A DNA stretch of 64,000 bases from JAGVSV01 sp050952845. GTDB lineage: Bacteria > Bacillota > Clostridia > Christensenellales > Aristaeellaceae. Location of the stretch: assembly GCA_050952845.1 (NCBI GenBank), contig JBMNLP010000001.1, positions 620,001-684,000 on the forward strand, read 5' to 3'. Under the pieces are notes generated by a model. It ran no database searches and had not been told where the DNA came from. It was given only the letters and a program-made list of their open reading frames with translations. The translations under genes were made by a program, and so were the position numbers. Positions 1 through 8,545 of the stretch are shown here, piece by piece (position 1 is the stretch's first letter; the number at the start of each line of letters is the position of its first letter).

Positions 1-2
1 TG

Positions 3-89
3 TATGTCGATGTGATGGACTATGAGGTGTTCCCCGAGGATGAGGATAAAGAGGAAGATAACGTCGAAAGCAAGGAGGAAGAACTGTGA
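3..89 (+). CDS. def: Peptide deformylase, C-terminal tail (partial)
   Basis: Only the last 28 codons are present. The frame reads YVDVMDYEVFPEDEDKEE and ends in an acidic tail before TGA. The YVD(x)M string fits what follows the metal-binding HExxH helix in bacterial deformylases, and def sits directly upstream of fmt in many Bacillota. Deformylase removes the formyl group from nascent N-terminal methionine. The stop overlaps the fmt GTG start by 4 bp, so the two are co-translated. The assignment rests on position plus a short tail match; the catalytic part lies outside the window. Confidence 0.6.
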   Translation, partial: YVDVMDYEVFPEDEDKEEDNVESKEEEL

Positions 90-1048
90 GCAGGTTGCGC
101 ATCGCGTTCATGGGCACGCCGGCATACGGCGCGGTGTCGCTTCAGGCGCTTGTGGATGCCGGCTATCAGGTGTGCGGCGTGTTTACCCAGCCCGACAGGC
201 CGCGGGGCCGCCGCGGCAAGACGCAGCCGCCGCCCGTCAAGCTGTTGGCGCAGCAGCACGGCATCCCGGTTTTTCAGCCTGCAAGAATCAGCCGGGACGG
301 CATAGACGACCTCAGGCGCCTGCAGCCGGACCTTGCGGTGACGGCGGCGTTTGGGCAGATATTGTCCCAGGAGCTGCTGGATATCCCCCGGCTCGGCACG
401 GTCAACGTACATGCGTCGCTGCTGCCCGCTTACCGGGGCAGCGCGCCGGTTAACTGGTGCCTGATCCATGGCGAAACCGTCACCGGCGTCACCACCATGA
501 TGACCGACAGGGGCATCGACACAGGCGACATCCTGCTGCAGCGGCAGACCGAAATCGCCCCCGATGAAACGGCGGGGCAGCTGACCGACAGGCTGGCGGC
601 AATGGGCGCCGGCCTGCTGGTTGAAACCATCGCCCTGCTGGAAAAAGGGACGTGTCCCAGAACCAGGCAGGATGAACGCCTGATGAGCTACCATCCCATG
701 CTGAAAAAAGAAATGGGACGGATTGACTGGTCGCTGCCGGCTGACCGCATCGTCAACCTCGTGCGGGGGCTGAACCCATGGCCCTGTGCTTTTACCGATT
801 CGCCCCATGGCACCCTGCGGCTGCTTACCGCCAGGGCGGAGCAAGGCGAAGGTGCTCCCGGCACCGTGCTGGAGGCGGAGGGCAAGCGCGGCTTGCTGGT
901 CGCGGCGGGAGAAGGCGCCGTCCGCGTGCTGACCATGCAGGCGCAGGGTGGCAAAGCCATGCCGTCGCCGGATTACCTGCGCGGGCATGCCCTCCCGCCG
1001 GGCACATTGCTGGCGTCCTCTGAGCGGGAAGCGGAAGGAATATCATGA
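86..1048 (+). CDS. fmt: Methionyl-tRNA formyltransferase
   Basis: Transfers a formyl group from 10-formyltetrahydrofolate to the amino group of Met-tRNAfMet in the cytoplasm. The 320-residue product is of usual length. The N-terminal formyltransferase domain begins LRIAFMGTPAYGA and carries the folate-site motif HASLLPAYRGSAP near residue 109 and the D-containing loop TDRGIDTGDIL near 143. The C-terminal OB-like tRNA-binding domain covers about residues 205-310. The GTG start overlaps the upstream stop as GTGA, and the gene's own stop overlaps rsmB as ATGA, which implies translational coupling in one operon. Confidence 0.97.
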   Translation: MSRLRIAFMGTPAYGAVSLQALVDAGYQVCGVFTQPDRPRGRRGKTQPPPVKLLAQQHGIPVFQPARISRDGIDDLRRLQPDLAVTAAFGQILSQELLDIPRLGTVNVHASLLPAYRGSAPVNWCLIHGETVTGVTTMMTDRGIDTGDILLQRQTEIAPDETAGQLTDRLAAMGAGLLVETIALLEKGTCPRTRQDERLMSYHPMLKKEMGRIDWSLPADRIVNLVRGLNPWPCAFTDSPHGTLRLLTARAEQGEGAPGTVLEAEGKRGLLVAAGEGAVRVLTMQAQGGKAMPSPDYLRGHALPPGTLLASSEREAEGIS

Positions 1049-2697
1049 GCGATCAGAAACAAAACGACCATAAAAAGAACCGGCAGCCCCCTGCCCGGCA
1101 GAACAGGGCAAGGCCGGGCGGCAGCCTGCGCGACAACAGGCGGCCGTCTTACGGCAAGCCTGCGCCTCGTTCAGCTGGTGATCGTCCGGCGGGAGACCGT
1201 CCTTATGGTAGGCTTGCTCCGCGCCCTGCAGGCGACCGTCCCGAAGATGACCGTTCTTATGGAAAACCCGCTCCCCGTCCTGTTGGCAAGCGCCCCTATG
1301 GAAGGCCTGCTCAGCGTCCGGCTGGCAAGCGTGCACATGGCACGCCGCAGCAACCTGTGCGCGTGTCGATCACTGCGCGCCGCGCGGCGCTGGGCGTGCT
1401 GGACCGCGTGCTGACCGAAGCCGGCTATTCATCGCTGTCGCTGGATGACATGTTCCGCGGTATCAGGCTTGATCCCAGGGACAAACGGCTGGTGACCAAG
1501 CTGGTATACACAACATTGGAAAACCTCTATCGCATCGACCATGCCCTGGCGCCGTTTTTAGAGGACCCGGATAGCCTGGAGCCGCGGGTTCGAAACCTGC
1601 TGCGCATGGGCGCCTGCCAGATTTTGTTCATGGACCGCATCCCGGACAGCGCCGCGGTGAATGAAGCAGTCAACATCACGCGGGATATCGGCCTGGAAAG
1701 CCTGACGGGGCTGGTCAACGGCGTGCTGCGCAGCCTGATCAGGGGCCTGCATGACATTGCCTGGCCGTCCGAGGAGGAGGGCGCGCGCTACCTGTCCGTC
1801 ATGTATTCCTATCCATTGTGGTTGGTGGAGCTGCTCCGGCAGGCTTACGGCGAGGAGGAGGCGCAACGCATCATCAAATACCGCGTCAGCGATCCGGCGG
1901 TTACCATCCGTCCCAACCTGATGAGAACTACGGCGGAGCAGTTTGATGCGCTGTTAGCTGCCAAAGGCTGGCGGATTTGGCAGGGCGTGATGCCCATGGC
2001 CAGGCAGGCGGAAGGCGTGCTGTCCATTGCCGACGATCCGGACTTTGCGGGCGGTTTGTTCTCTATCCAGGGCGAGGGCAGCATGGCAGCAGCGGAGGCT
2101 GTTGGCGCCAGGCGCGGCATGCGCATCCTGGATTGCTGCGCTGCGCCCGGCGGGAAAACGGCGTATCTCGCCGAGCAGATGCAGGGAACAGGCCGGGTGT
2201 ATGCCTGGGATGTGCACCCGCACCGCGTTGACCTGATCTATGCCACAGCCAAAAGGCTGCGGTTGAACAACATCCGGCCGGCAGCGCTGGATGCCTCGGT
2301 GTTCAGGGAACAGCACGAGGGCACCATGGACGCCGTGCTGATCGATGCGCCGTGCAGCGGCACCGGCGTGATGCATTCCAAGCCTGAAATCAAGTACAAC
2401 ATCACGCCGGAAGGTGTGACGGCGCTGTGCGCCCTGCAGGACCAGCTGCTCAGCGTTTGCAGCCGTTATGTCAAGCCCGGTGGCGTGCTGGTGTATGCCA
2501 CCTGCAGCATATTGCCCGAGGAAAACACCGTGCGCACACAGGCTTTTTTAGATGCGCACCCGGAATTCACGGTGGACAGATTGCCCGACACCATCCCCGA
2601 CGCGCTGCGCCGGCATGAGACAGGCCTGGGCCTGCAGCTGATGCCGCACCGGGATGGCACGGAGGGGTTCTACATGATCAGGATGCGCAGACAATGA
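1045..2697 (+). CDS. rsmB: 16S rRNA (cytosine967-C5)-methyltransferase with a long basic N-terminal extension
   Basis: Methylates C5 of C967 in 16S rRNA using S-adenosylmethionine. After about 110 atypical residues comes a NusB-like RNA-binding domain (about 112-250) and then the methyltransferase domain. Visible motifs are CCAAPGGKT near 363 (SAM loop), the DAPCSGTG cysteine near 433, and the second cysteine in ATCSILPEEN near 485; the two-cysteine arrangement is diagnostic of m5C RNA methyltransferases. At 550 residues it is about 100 longer than usual. The excess is an Arg/Pro/Gly-rich stretch with degenerate RPYGR-PAPRPAGDR repeats. It overlaps fmt and rlmN by 4 bp on either side. Confidence 0.94.
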   Translation: MSDQKQNDHKKNRQPPARQNRARPGGSLRDNRRPSYGKPAPRSAGDRPAGDRPYGRLAPRPAGDRPEDDRSYGKPAPRPVGKRPYGRPAQRPAGKRAHGTPQQPVRVSITARRAALGVLDRVLTEAGYSSLSLDDMFRGIRLDPRDKRLVTKLVYTTLENLYRIDHALAPFLEDPDSLEPRVRNLLRMGACQILFMDRIPDSAAVNEAVNITRDIGLESLTGLVNGVLRSLIRGLHDIAWPSEEEGARYLSVMYSYPLWLVELLRQAYGEEEAQRIIKYRVSDPAVTIRPNLMRTTAEQFDALLAAKGWRIWQGVMPMARQAEGVLSIADDPDFAGGLFSIQGEGSMAAAEAVGARRGMRILDCCAAPGGKTAYLAEQMQGTGRVYAWDVHPHRVDLIYATAKRLRLNNIRPAALDASVFREQHEGTMDAVLIDAPCSGTGVMHSKPEIKYNITPEGVTALCALQDQLLSVCSRYVKPGGVLVYATCSILPEENTVRTQAFLDAHPEFTVDRLPDTIPDALRRHETGLGLQLMPHRDGTEGFYMIRMRRQ

Positions 2698-3758
2698 CGG
2701 ACAAGATGCAGCTGCTTGGCCTGTATCCTGACGAACTGAAGGCATTCGTCACTTCCCTGGGGCAGCCGGCGTTCCGGGCGGACCAGCTGTTTGCCTGGCT
2801 GCACAAAGGCGTGCCCTTTCAGCAGATGTCCAACCTGCCCCAGCCGCTGCGGGACAGGCTGGATGAAGCTGCAGTTGCTAATCCCGTAGCCGTGCTGGAG
2901 CGGCAGGTGTCGCGCATGGACGGCACGCGGAAATACCTGTTTGCGCTGCCCGACGGTCACTGCGTGGAAGGGGTGTGGATGCGCTACCGTCATGGGTGCA
3001 CAGCGTGCCTATCCACCCAGGTGGGCTGCAGCATGGGGTGCGTGTTCTGCGCCAGCACGCTGCAAGGCTGTGCGCGCAACCTGACCGCGGCTGAGATGAT
3101 GGGTCAGGCGCTGGCGTTGGCGCAGGATGCGGGGGGCGACGCGCTGCGCAACATCGTGCTCATGGGCAGCGGGGAGCCGTTTCGCAACTACGACCAGGTG
3201 GTTCGCTTCATTCGCCTGGCGACGCACCCAAAGGGCATGGACATAGGTGTCAGACATATCTCATTGTCTACCTGCGGGCTGGTGGAGCAGATGCTGCGCT
3301 TTGCCGAGGAGGGCTTGCCGGTGACACTGTCGGTGTCGCTGCACGCGCCGGACGATGCCTTGCGGCAGCGGCTGATGCCGGTTGCCAGGAAGTACGCCCT
3401 GCGGGATGTGCTGGACGCGTGCCGCACCTATATTGAAAAGACAGGCCGCCGGGTGATCTTCGAGTATGCGCTGATCCGCGGTGTCAACAGCGAACCTCGC
3501 CACGCAGAAGCGTTGGCCAACATCCTGCGCGGCATGCAGTGTCATGTCAACCTGATCCCGCTCAACGATGTGCCGGAGCAGGGTTTGCAGGCGGCGTCTC
3601 CAGGCGAAATCAGTGTATTTTCAGATGCGCTGCGGCAGCGGAACATATCCGTCTCCATCAGGCGGGAGATGGGGGACGACATATCGGGTGCCTGCGGGCA
3701 GCTGCGGCGCCGCTACATTGCGGATGGCGCGGGGCAGGAGGGAGAAGAAGCGGTATGA
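2694..3758 (+). CDS. rlmN: 23S rRNA (adenine2503-C2)-methyltransferase, dual-specificity
   Basis: Radical-SAM enzyme that methylates C2 of A2503 in 23S rRNA and, in the family generally, A37 of some tRNAs. The CxxxCxxC cluster motif is seen as GCSMGCVFCAS with cysteines near 112, 116 and 119. The methyl-carrying cysteine of the C-terminal region is in SGACGQL near 333. Also present are GSGEPFRNYD (GGEP-type motif) and SLHAPDDALR. The length of 354 residues is normal. ATGA overlaps join it to rsmB upstream and the phosphatase downstream. Confidence 0.96.
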   Translation: MTDKMQLLGLYPDELKAFVTSLGQPAFRADQLFAWLHKGVPFQQMSNLPQPLRDRLDEAAVANPVAVLERQVSRMDGTRKYLFALPDGHCVEGVWMRYRHGCTACLSTQVGCSMGCVFCASTLQGCARNLTAAEMMGQALALAQDAGGDALRNIVLMGSGEPFRNYDQVVRFIRLATHPKGMDIGVRHISLSTCGLVEQMLRFAEEGLPVTLSVSLHAPDDALRQRLMPVARKYALRDVLDACRTYIEKTGRRVIFEYALIRGVNSEPRHAEALANILRGMQCHVNLIPLNDVPEQGLQAASPGEISVFSDALRQRNISVSIRREMGDDISGACGQLRRRYIADGAGQEGEEAV

Positions 3759-4462
3759 AAGCGGTTTTCCGGACGGACAAGGGCAAGGTGCGCGCCTCCA
3801 ACCAGGATGCGCTGGTCGTGCTGGAGGGAAAATACCCCGTGTATGCTGTGGCGGACGGCATGGGCGGGCACCGCGGCGGCGATGTGGCCAGCGCCATGAC
3901 GGTGGCCGGCGTCAAGCGCATGCTGGCGGGCAAAGAGCCATCCGAAAAGGCCATTCGCAGCTGCGTTTCCGCGATCAACCTGGAGGTGTTTAACCGCCAG
4001 AAGGAAGACGACACGCTCAGCGGCATGGGCACCACGCTGACGCTGCTGTGGGTGGGCGCACACAGCATCCTGCTGGGTCATGTGGGCGACAGCCGGGCCT
4101 ACCTGATGCGCGATGAAAAGCTGAGCCAGGTATCGACGGACCATTCGCTGGTCGGCGAGCTGCTGCGCTCCGGGGTGCTCAACGAGGAGAGCGCCAGGGC
4201 CTATCCTTACCGCAACATCATCACGCGGGCTGTGGGGAGCGACCGCAAGATCCTATGCGACACCGTTTCGCTGGAACGGCGTGCGGGCGACCGGTTTTTG
4301 CTGTGTTCCGACGGGCTGACCGACTGCGTGGAGGATGAGGTTATCGAGCAGCTGATGGGCCTGCCCTGCATGGACAGCGCGGCAGACCAGCTGATGGCGG
4401 AGGCGCTGGAGGGTGGCGGCCGGGATAACATTACGCTGGTGATGGTGGAGGTGACGGCATGA
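3755..4462 (+). CDS. prpC: PP2C-family Ser/Thr protein phosphatase
   Basis: Metal-dependent phosphatase that reverses phosphorylation by the PASTA kinase encoded next. I place the start at the ATG overlapping the rlmN stop (ATGA), giving 235 residues beginning MKAVFRTDKGKVRASNQD. The open frame extends upstream, but that part only overlaps rlmN. The metal-site motifs are in place: the RASNQDA glutamine/aspartate region, ADGMGGHRGGDVAS near 33, GDSRAYL near 111, SDGLTD near 186 and GGRDNITLV near 221. The phosphatase-kinase pair is the standard Stp/Stk arrangement of Bacillota. Confidence 0.95.
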   Translation: MKAVFRTDKGKVRASNQDALVVLEGKYPVYAVADGMGGHRGGDVASAMTVAGVKRMLAGKEPSEKAIRSCVSAINLEVFNRQKEDDTLSGMGTTLTLLWVGAHSILLGHVGDSRAYLMRDEKLSQVSTDHSLVGELLRSGVLNEESARAYPYRNIITRAVGSDRKILCDTVSLERRAGDRFLLCSDGLTDCVEDEVIEQLMGLPCMDSAADQLMAEALEGGGRDNITLVMVEVTA

Positions 4463-6111
4463 GCACCGACACGCTGCTGGCAAACCGCTACCAAATTGTC
4501 GACATGATTGGCGAAGGCGGCATGGCGATGGTGTACCGCGCTAGGGACATCAGGACGGGCCACTATGTTGCGATCAAGTTTTTGCGTCCCGAGTATAAGC
4601 AGAGCCCGGAGTTTTTGGCGCGCTTCCAGCGCGAAGCCACCGCTGCCAGCAAGATGAGCCACCACAACATCGTCAACCTGCTGGATGTAGGCAGCGATGA
4701 CGAAAATCCCTACATTGTCATTGAATACGTGGACGGAAAAACGCTCAAGGACATCATCTCCGAGCGAAAAAAGCTGCCCGAGGACCTGGCGGCGCAAATT
4801 GCCATCCGCATCCTGTCAGCTTTGCAGCATGCTCACACAGCCGGCATCATCCACAGGGACATCAAGCCACAGAACATCCTGGTGGATCAGAAAGGGTATA
4901 TCAAGGTATCGGATTTCGGCATCGCGCGGATGGTGGGCGTCAGGACAGCCACCATGGACGACGCAGGCAGCGCCATCATGGGCTCGGTGCACTATTTCTC
5001 GCCCGAGCAGGCGCGGGGTGAAACCGCCACCGCCGCCAGCGACTTGTACAGCGTCGGCGTGACGCTGTATGAAATGCTGACAGGGTCCGTGCCCTTTGAG
5101 GGCGATACGGCGGTGGCCATTGCTATGCAGCATGTGCAGGTAAAGCCTGTGCCGGTTCGGGAACGGGCTGAGGAAGTATCGCCTGCCATAGAAAACGTCG
5201 TGATGAAGGCGCTGGAAAAGGATCCGATGAACCGGTTTCATTCGGCGCTGGAAATGGCCCGGGCGCTGCGGACGGCGCTGCAGTTTCCTGAAAAGGAGAA
5301 CACCCAGGACGTGCCCCTGCTGCCCGATGTGCAGGCAGCGCGCCCGGCTCAACCGCCTGCGCGCAGGAAAGCGATGAAGCGCACGCGGATGCTGGTGGTG
5401 CTGCTGGCTATCCTGGTGATCGCAGGGTTGGCGGTAGGCGCCTTCCTGATATACAATGGCGTTGTCAGTACCACATATGCGCCGTATCTGTTGGGCGAAA
5501 CGGAGCAGGAGGCGATCCGCATGGCCAGAAATGCCGGGCTGGACCCCCAGGTGGTGCGGCAGAGCGATAAATCCGAGGCGGGCACGGTGATCCTGCAGTC
5601 ACACGACTTTGGCTTTGCCATGAAGCGGGGCGACGTGATCCTGATTACCGTTAGCTCAGGACCGTTGCAGCACGCGGCGCCGGCCATTGTCGACAAGCCC
5701 CAGGACGAGGCGTTGCGCAGTGTGGAACAGCTGGGGCTGAAGTTGCTGATCACCGACCGGGTGTTGGACGTAGCGCCGGCGGGCACCATCATCAGCCAGG
5801 ATCCGGAGGCTGGCACCATGATGGATTATGGCGGCATTATCCAGGCGGTGGTGTCCGGCGGCAAGGTGACCGTGCCGTCAGTGAAAGGGCTGACGCGTGC
5901 GCAAGCCCTGCAGACGCTGCAGGCAGCGGGGTTAACGACGGAAAGAGTTGATGAACTCCCCATCGAGGACCCCTTACAGGTGGACCAGGTTGCCGACCAG
6001 CTGCCCGAGGCGGATACGGTGGTGATGGCGCAGACAGAGGTAACATTGGTTGTATATGTGGCGATGCCAAGCAGCGAAAGCCCGGCGCCAACCGGGACGG
6101 AGGGCTCATGA
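4459..6111 (+). CDS. prkC: Membrane Ser/Thr kinase with PASTA repeats
   Basis: Single-pass kinase that senses peptidoglycan fragments or lipid II and signals to growth and dormancy pathways (family knowledge). The cytoplasmic kinase domain (about 1-275) shows GEGGMAMVY (glycine loop), VAIKFL (lysine), HRDIKPQN near 133 and SDFGIAR near 152. A Pro/Arg-rich linker leads to a transmembrane helix around 311-335. Outside are about three PASTA-like repeats (roughly 340-405, 406-472, 473-540) with the typical phrases NAGLDPQVV, GTIISQDPEAG and AAGLTTERV. At 550 residues it is slightly shorter than PrkC of Bacillus. ATGA overlaps join it to prpC and rsgA. Confidence 0.96.
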   Translation: MSTDTLLANRYQIVDMIGEGGMAMVYRARDIRTGHYVAIKFLRPEYKQSPEFLARFQREATAASKMSHHNIVNLLDVGSDDENPYIVIEYVDGKTLKDIISERKKLPEDLAAQIAIRILSALQHAHTAGIIHRDIKPQNILVDQKGYIKVSDFGIARMVGVRTATMDDAGSAIMGSVHYFSPEQARGETATAASDLYSVGVTLYEMLTGSVPFEGDTAVAIAMQHVQVKPVPVRERAEEVSPAIENVVMKALEKDPMNRFHSALEMARALRTALQFPEKENTQDVPLLPDVQAARPAQPPARRKAMKRTRMLVVLLAILVIAGLAVGAFLIYNGVVSTTYAPYLLGETEQEAIRMARNAGLDPQVVRQSDKSEAGTVILQSHDFGFAMKRGDVILITVSSGPLQHAAPAIVDKPQDEALRSVEQLGLKLLITDRVLDVAPAGTIISQDPEAGTMMDYGGIIQAVVSGGKVTVPSVKGLTRAQALQTLQAAGLTTERVDELPIEDPLQVDQVADQLPEADTVVMAQTEVTLVVYVAMPSSESPAPTGTEGS

Positions 6112-6986
6112 GCCAGGGTGTCATCATTGAAGGGCGCGGCGGGCTGTACACCGTGGCGGATGCGAAGGGCGCGCAGCATGTGCTGCGCGCCAAGGGCATC
6201 TTCCGGCTCAGGGGACAGACGCCGCTGGTGGGCGATAGGGTGCGGTTTACGCCCGGCACGGGGGAGGAGCACGGTTGGGTAGATAAAATCCTGCCGCGCA
6301 CCAGCGAATGTCTGCGTCCGCCGGTGGCGAACATCGAGCTGTTGTGCATTGTGGTGGCGCCGGTACCCGAGCCTGACTGGCTGCTGGTGGACAAGCTGTT
6401 GCTGTTCGCCAGGCTGCAGCGCATCCATCCGCTGCTGGTTGTCAACAAGGCGGATATCTCGGGCGATGTGTTTATCCAGGCGCAGGCCATGTACCGGGGT
6501 GCCCGGGTGGATGTGCTGAGCGTCAGCGCATTGAAGGAAGAGAGCCTGGTTCCGCTGCGCGAAGCCATGCTGGGCAGCCTGGCTTGCCTGGCAGGCCAGT
6601 CCGGGGTGGGCAAAAGCCACCTCATCAGCACGCTGCTGGGCATTGAGCTGGCGTCGGGCAGCGTCAGCAGGCGCACCAGGCGGGGCAGGCAGACGACGCG
6701 GCATATCTCGCTGCTGGAAGAGCGGGGGCTGCGTGTGCTGGATACGCCCGGGTTCAGCCTGTTGGAGGCGCCGGGGAACCTGGAGGCAGCCGATCTGCCG
6801 CCGTTGTACCCGGAGTTTGATCCATATCTGGGCCGGTGTTATTTTTCGCCCTGTCTGCACGACAGGGAGCCAGGCTGCGCTGTGATTGAAGCGGAGGCTG
6901 CAGGGCTGATTGATGCAGAGCGCATGGCGCGCTACCGCGTATTATTGGATGAAATCAAACAGAACTGGAGGGATCGATATGGTTGA
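6108..6986 (+). CDS. rsgA: Ribosome small-subunit-dependent GTPase A
   Basis: Circularly permuted GTPase that acts late in 30S assembly. The N-terminal OB fold (about 1-75) is followed by the permuted GTPase motifs: VNKADI (G4) near 114 comes before GQSGVGKS (G1) near 163 and DTPGF (G3) near 212. The C-terminal zinc site is C-x5-C-x-H-x5-C within CYFSPCLHDREPGC near 244-258. The residue after the P-loop serine is His where most family members have Ser (GVGKSHLI rather than GVGKSSLI). It overlaps prkC by 4 bp and rpe by 8 bp. Confidence 0.96.
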   Translation: MSQGVIIEGRGGLYTVADAKGAQHVLRAKGIFRLRGQTPLVGDRVRFTPGTGEEHGWVDKILPRTSECLRPPVANIELLCIVVAPVPEPDWLLVDKLLLFARLQRIHPLLVVNKADISGDVFIQAQAMYRGARVDVLSVSALKEESLVPLREAMLGSLACLAGQSGVGKSHLISTLLGIELASGSVSRRTRRGRQTTRHISLLEERGLRVLDTPGFSLLEAPGNLEAADLPPLYPEFDPYLGRCYFSPCLHDREPGCAVIEAEAAGLIDAERMARYRVLLDEIKQNWRDRYG

Positions 6987-7620
6987 GATTGCGCCGTCCA
7001 TTTTGGCGGCTGACCCGATGAACATGGGCAGGGATATCCGGATGATCCTCGATGCCGGCGCCGACATGCTGCATGTAGATGTCATGGATGCGCACTTTGT
7101 GCCCAACCTGAGCTTTGGCCCGGCGCTGGTCAAGGCGATCAGGGGGGCATTTCCCACGGCGCATCAGGATGTACACCTGATGATGACCAACCCTGAGCAG
7201 TATATTGAGCCGTTTGCTCAGGCAGGGGCTTCGTCAATCACAGTGCACATTGAAATTGCAGGTTCGGTGCGAGAGGTGCTGCAGGACATCCGCAGCCGTG
7301 GCCTCATGAGCGGGTTGTCGGTTAAGCCGGGCACGCCGCATGAGGCGCTGCTGCCCTGGCTGGACCTGTGCGATCTGGTGCTGATCATGACAGTGGAGCC
7401 CGGCTTTGGCGGGCAGTCCATGATTGAGAGCGCGCTGGACAAGGCGACGCGCCTGCGGGAGGCGGGTTTCCAGGGCGTCATATCGGCGGATGGCGGGATC
7501 AACCCGGACAACGCCCCGCTGGTGGTTGACAAAGGCGTCAACCGCCTGGTGATGGGCACGGCGCTGTTTGGTGCGGAAGACCCTGTCGCCACGATTGGTT
7601 CGCTGCGGGCGCTGTTGTGA
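6979..7620 (+). CDS. rpe: Ribulose-phosphate 3-epimerase
   Basis: Interconverts ribulose-5-phosphate and xylulose-5-phosphate in the pentose phosphate pathway. The 213-residue TIM barrel begins MVEIAPSILAADPMNMG. It contains LHVDVMDAHFVPN near 33-45 and VEPGFGGQSMIE, which correspond to metal-binding and phosphate-binding loops. I chose the ATG 6 nt after GGAGGG; upstream in-frame Met codons lie inside rsgA and lack a ribosome binding site. The GTG start of rsmA overlaps its stop. Confidence 0.96.
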   Translation: MVEIAPSILAADPMNMGRDIRMILDAGADMLHVDVMDAHFVPNLSFGPALVKAIRGAFPTAHQDVHLMMTNPEQYIEPFAQAGASSITVHIEIAGSVREVLQDIRSRGLMSGLSVKPGTPHEALLPWLDLCDLVLIMTVEPGFGGQSMIESALDKATRLREAGFQGVISADGGINPDNAPLVVDKGVNRLVMGTALFGAEDPVATIGSLRALL

Positions 7621-8435
7621 GCCGGCGACCTCCTGCCGGCTTGCCTGTTCGGGCAAAAAAGTCGCTGGGGCAGCACTTCATCCACGACGAGGCGTTGCTG
7701 AACGCACTGGTCGATCTGACGCCTGCCGGGGCGGATGACGGCGTGTTTGAAATCGGCCCGGGGCTGGGCAGTCTGACGCGGGTGCTGGCAGCCAGGTGCC
7801 GCCGGGTGACGGCGCTGGAAGTAGACAGTGATCTGATCCCCGGGTTAAACGTCATGTTTTCTGACAGCCCGCATGTAGATATCGTGCAGGGCGACGTGAT
7901 GACGATTGACCTGCAGGGGTTGTTGGCGCCGCTGGGCCCGCTGCATGTGATTGCCAACCTGCCGTACTATATCACGACGCCCATATTGAACCTGCTGCTG
8001 CGCGTCGACCTGCCGCTGCAATCGATCTGTGTCACGGTGCAGCGGGAAGGGGCAGCGCGGGTGATGGCGAAGCCGTCCACGCCGGAATATGGGCCGTTGG
8101 CGGTGCTGGCGCAGTATAAAACAACGCCACAAGTTGTGAGGGTGATTCCGCGGGGCAGCTTTCAACCTTCGCCTAATGTGGAGAGCGTGTTCATGGTGAT
8201 GCCGTTCCGGGAGGCGCCGCCGGTGATGGTACCGGATGAGGCGCTGTTCTTCCGCATAGTCCAGGCTGCCTTTTCCATGCGCAGGAAGACGCTGCTCAAC
8301 AACCTCATGCCGGTTCTGGGACTGAGCCATGATGAAGCGCTCAGCCTGCTCCGGCGCGCCGGCCTTCGGGAAGATATCCGCGGAGAAGCCCTGGACTTGG
8401 CTGGCTTTGCCGATCTCGCTCGGGCTGTAGCATAG
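7617..8435 (+). CDS. rsmA: 16S rRNA dimethyladenosine transferase
   Basis: Dimethylates A1518 and A1519 of 16S rRNA (KsgA). The 272-residue product begins with KKSLGQHFIHDEALL, a family hallmark, followed by the SAM motif EIGPGLGSLT near 46 and the catalytic NLPYYITTP near 113. The C-terminal helical domain is complete (FSMRRKTLLNNL). The GTG start overlaps the rpe stop (GTGA). It is the last gene of the housekeeping operon: a 110-bp gap and a good promoter follow. Confidence 0.97.
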   Translation: MSRRPPAGLPVRAKKSLGQHFIHDEALLNALVDLTPAGADDGVFEIGPGLGSLTRVLAARCRRVTALEVDSDLIPGLNVMFSDSPHVDIVQGDVMTIDLQGLLAPLGPLHVIANLPYYITTPILNLLLRVDLPLQSICVTVQREGAARVMAKPSTPEYGPLAVLAQYKTTPQVVRVIPRGSFQPSPNVESVFMVMPFREAPPVMVPDEALFFRIVQAAFSMRRKTLLNNLMPVLGLSHDEALSLLRRAGLREDIRGEALDLAGFADLARAVA

Positions 8436-8494
8436 CGCCATAATATGCACAGGGCGCAGCCGATGGCTTGTCTTGATATCTCTGTTTTGTTTGC

Positions 8495-8523
8495 TTGCAT
8501 TGTGGCACCTTGCGTGGTATAAG
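8495..8523 (+). promoter_or_regulatory. Promoter of the NAD operon
   Basis: TTGCAT (-35) and TATAAG (-10) are separated by 17 bp in the gap between rsmA and nadE. No terminator is obvious between rsmA and this promoter, so read-through is possible. Confidence 0.55.
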
Positions 8524-8545
8524 AAGCTTGGGGGTATGAGGGAGG

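Noticed and set aside
20..988. Long open frame antisense to fmt (and similar ones opposite nadE, pncB, argD and paralogs)
   Set aside because: High-GC coding sequence leaves long mirror frames. None has a ribosome site, family motif or fitting neighbour, and the sense gene is certain.
3539..3754. Upstream extension of the PP2C gene
   Set aside because: It lies inside rlmN in another frame, is cysteine/arginine-rich nonsense, and the ATGA start fits the family N terminus.
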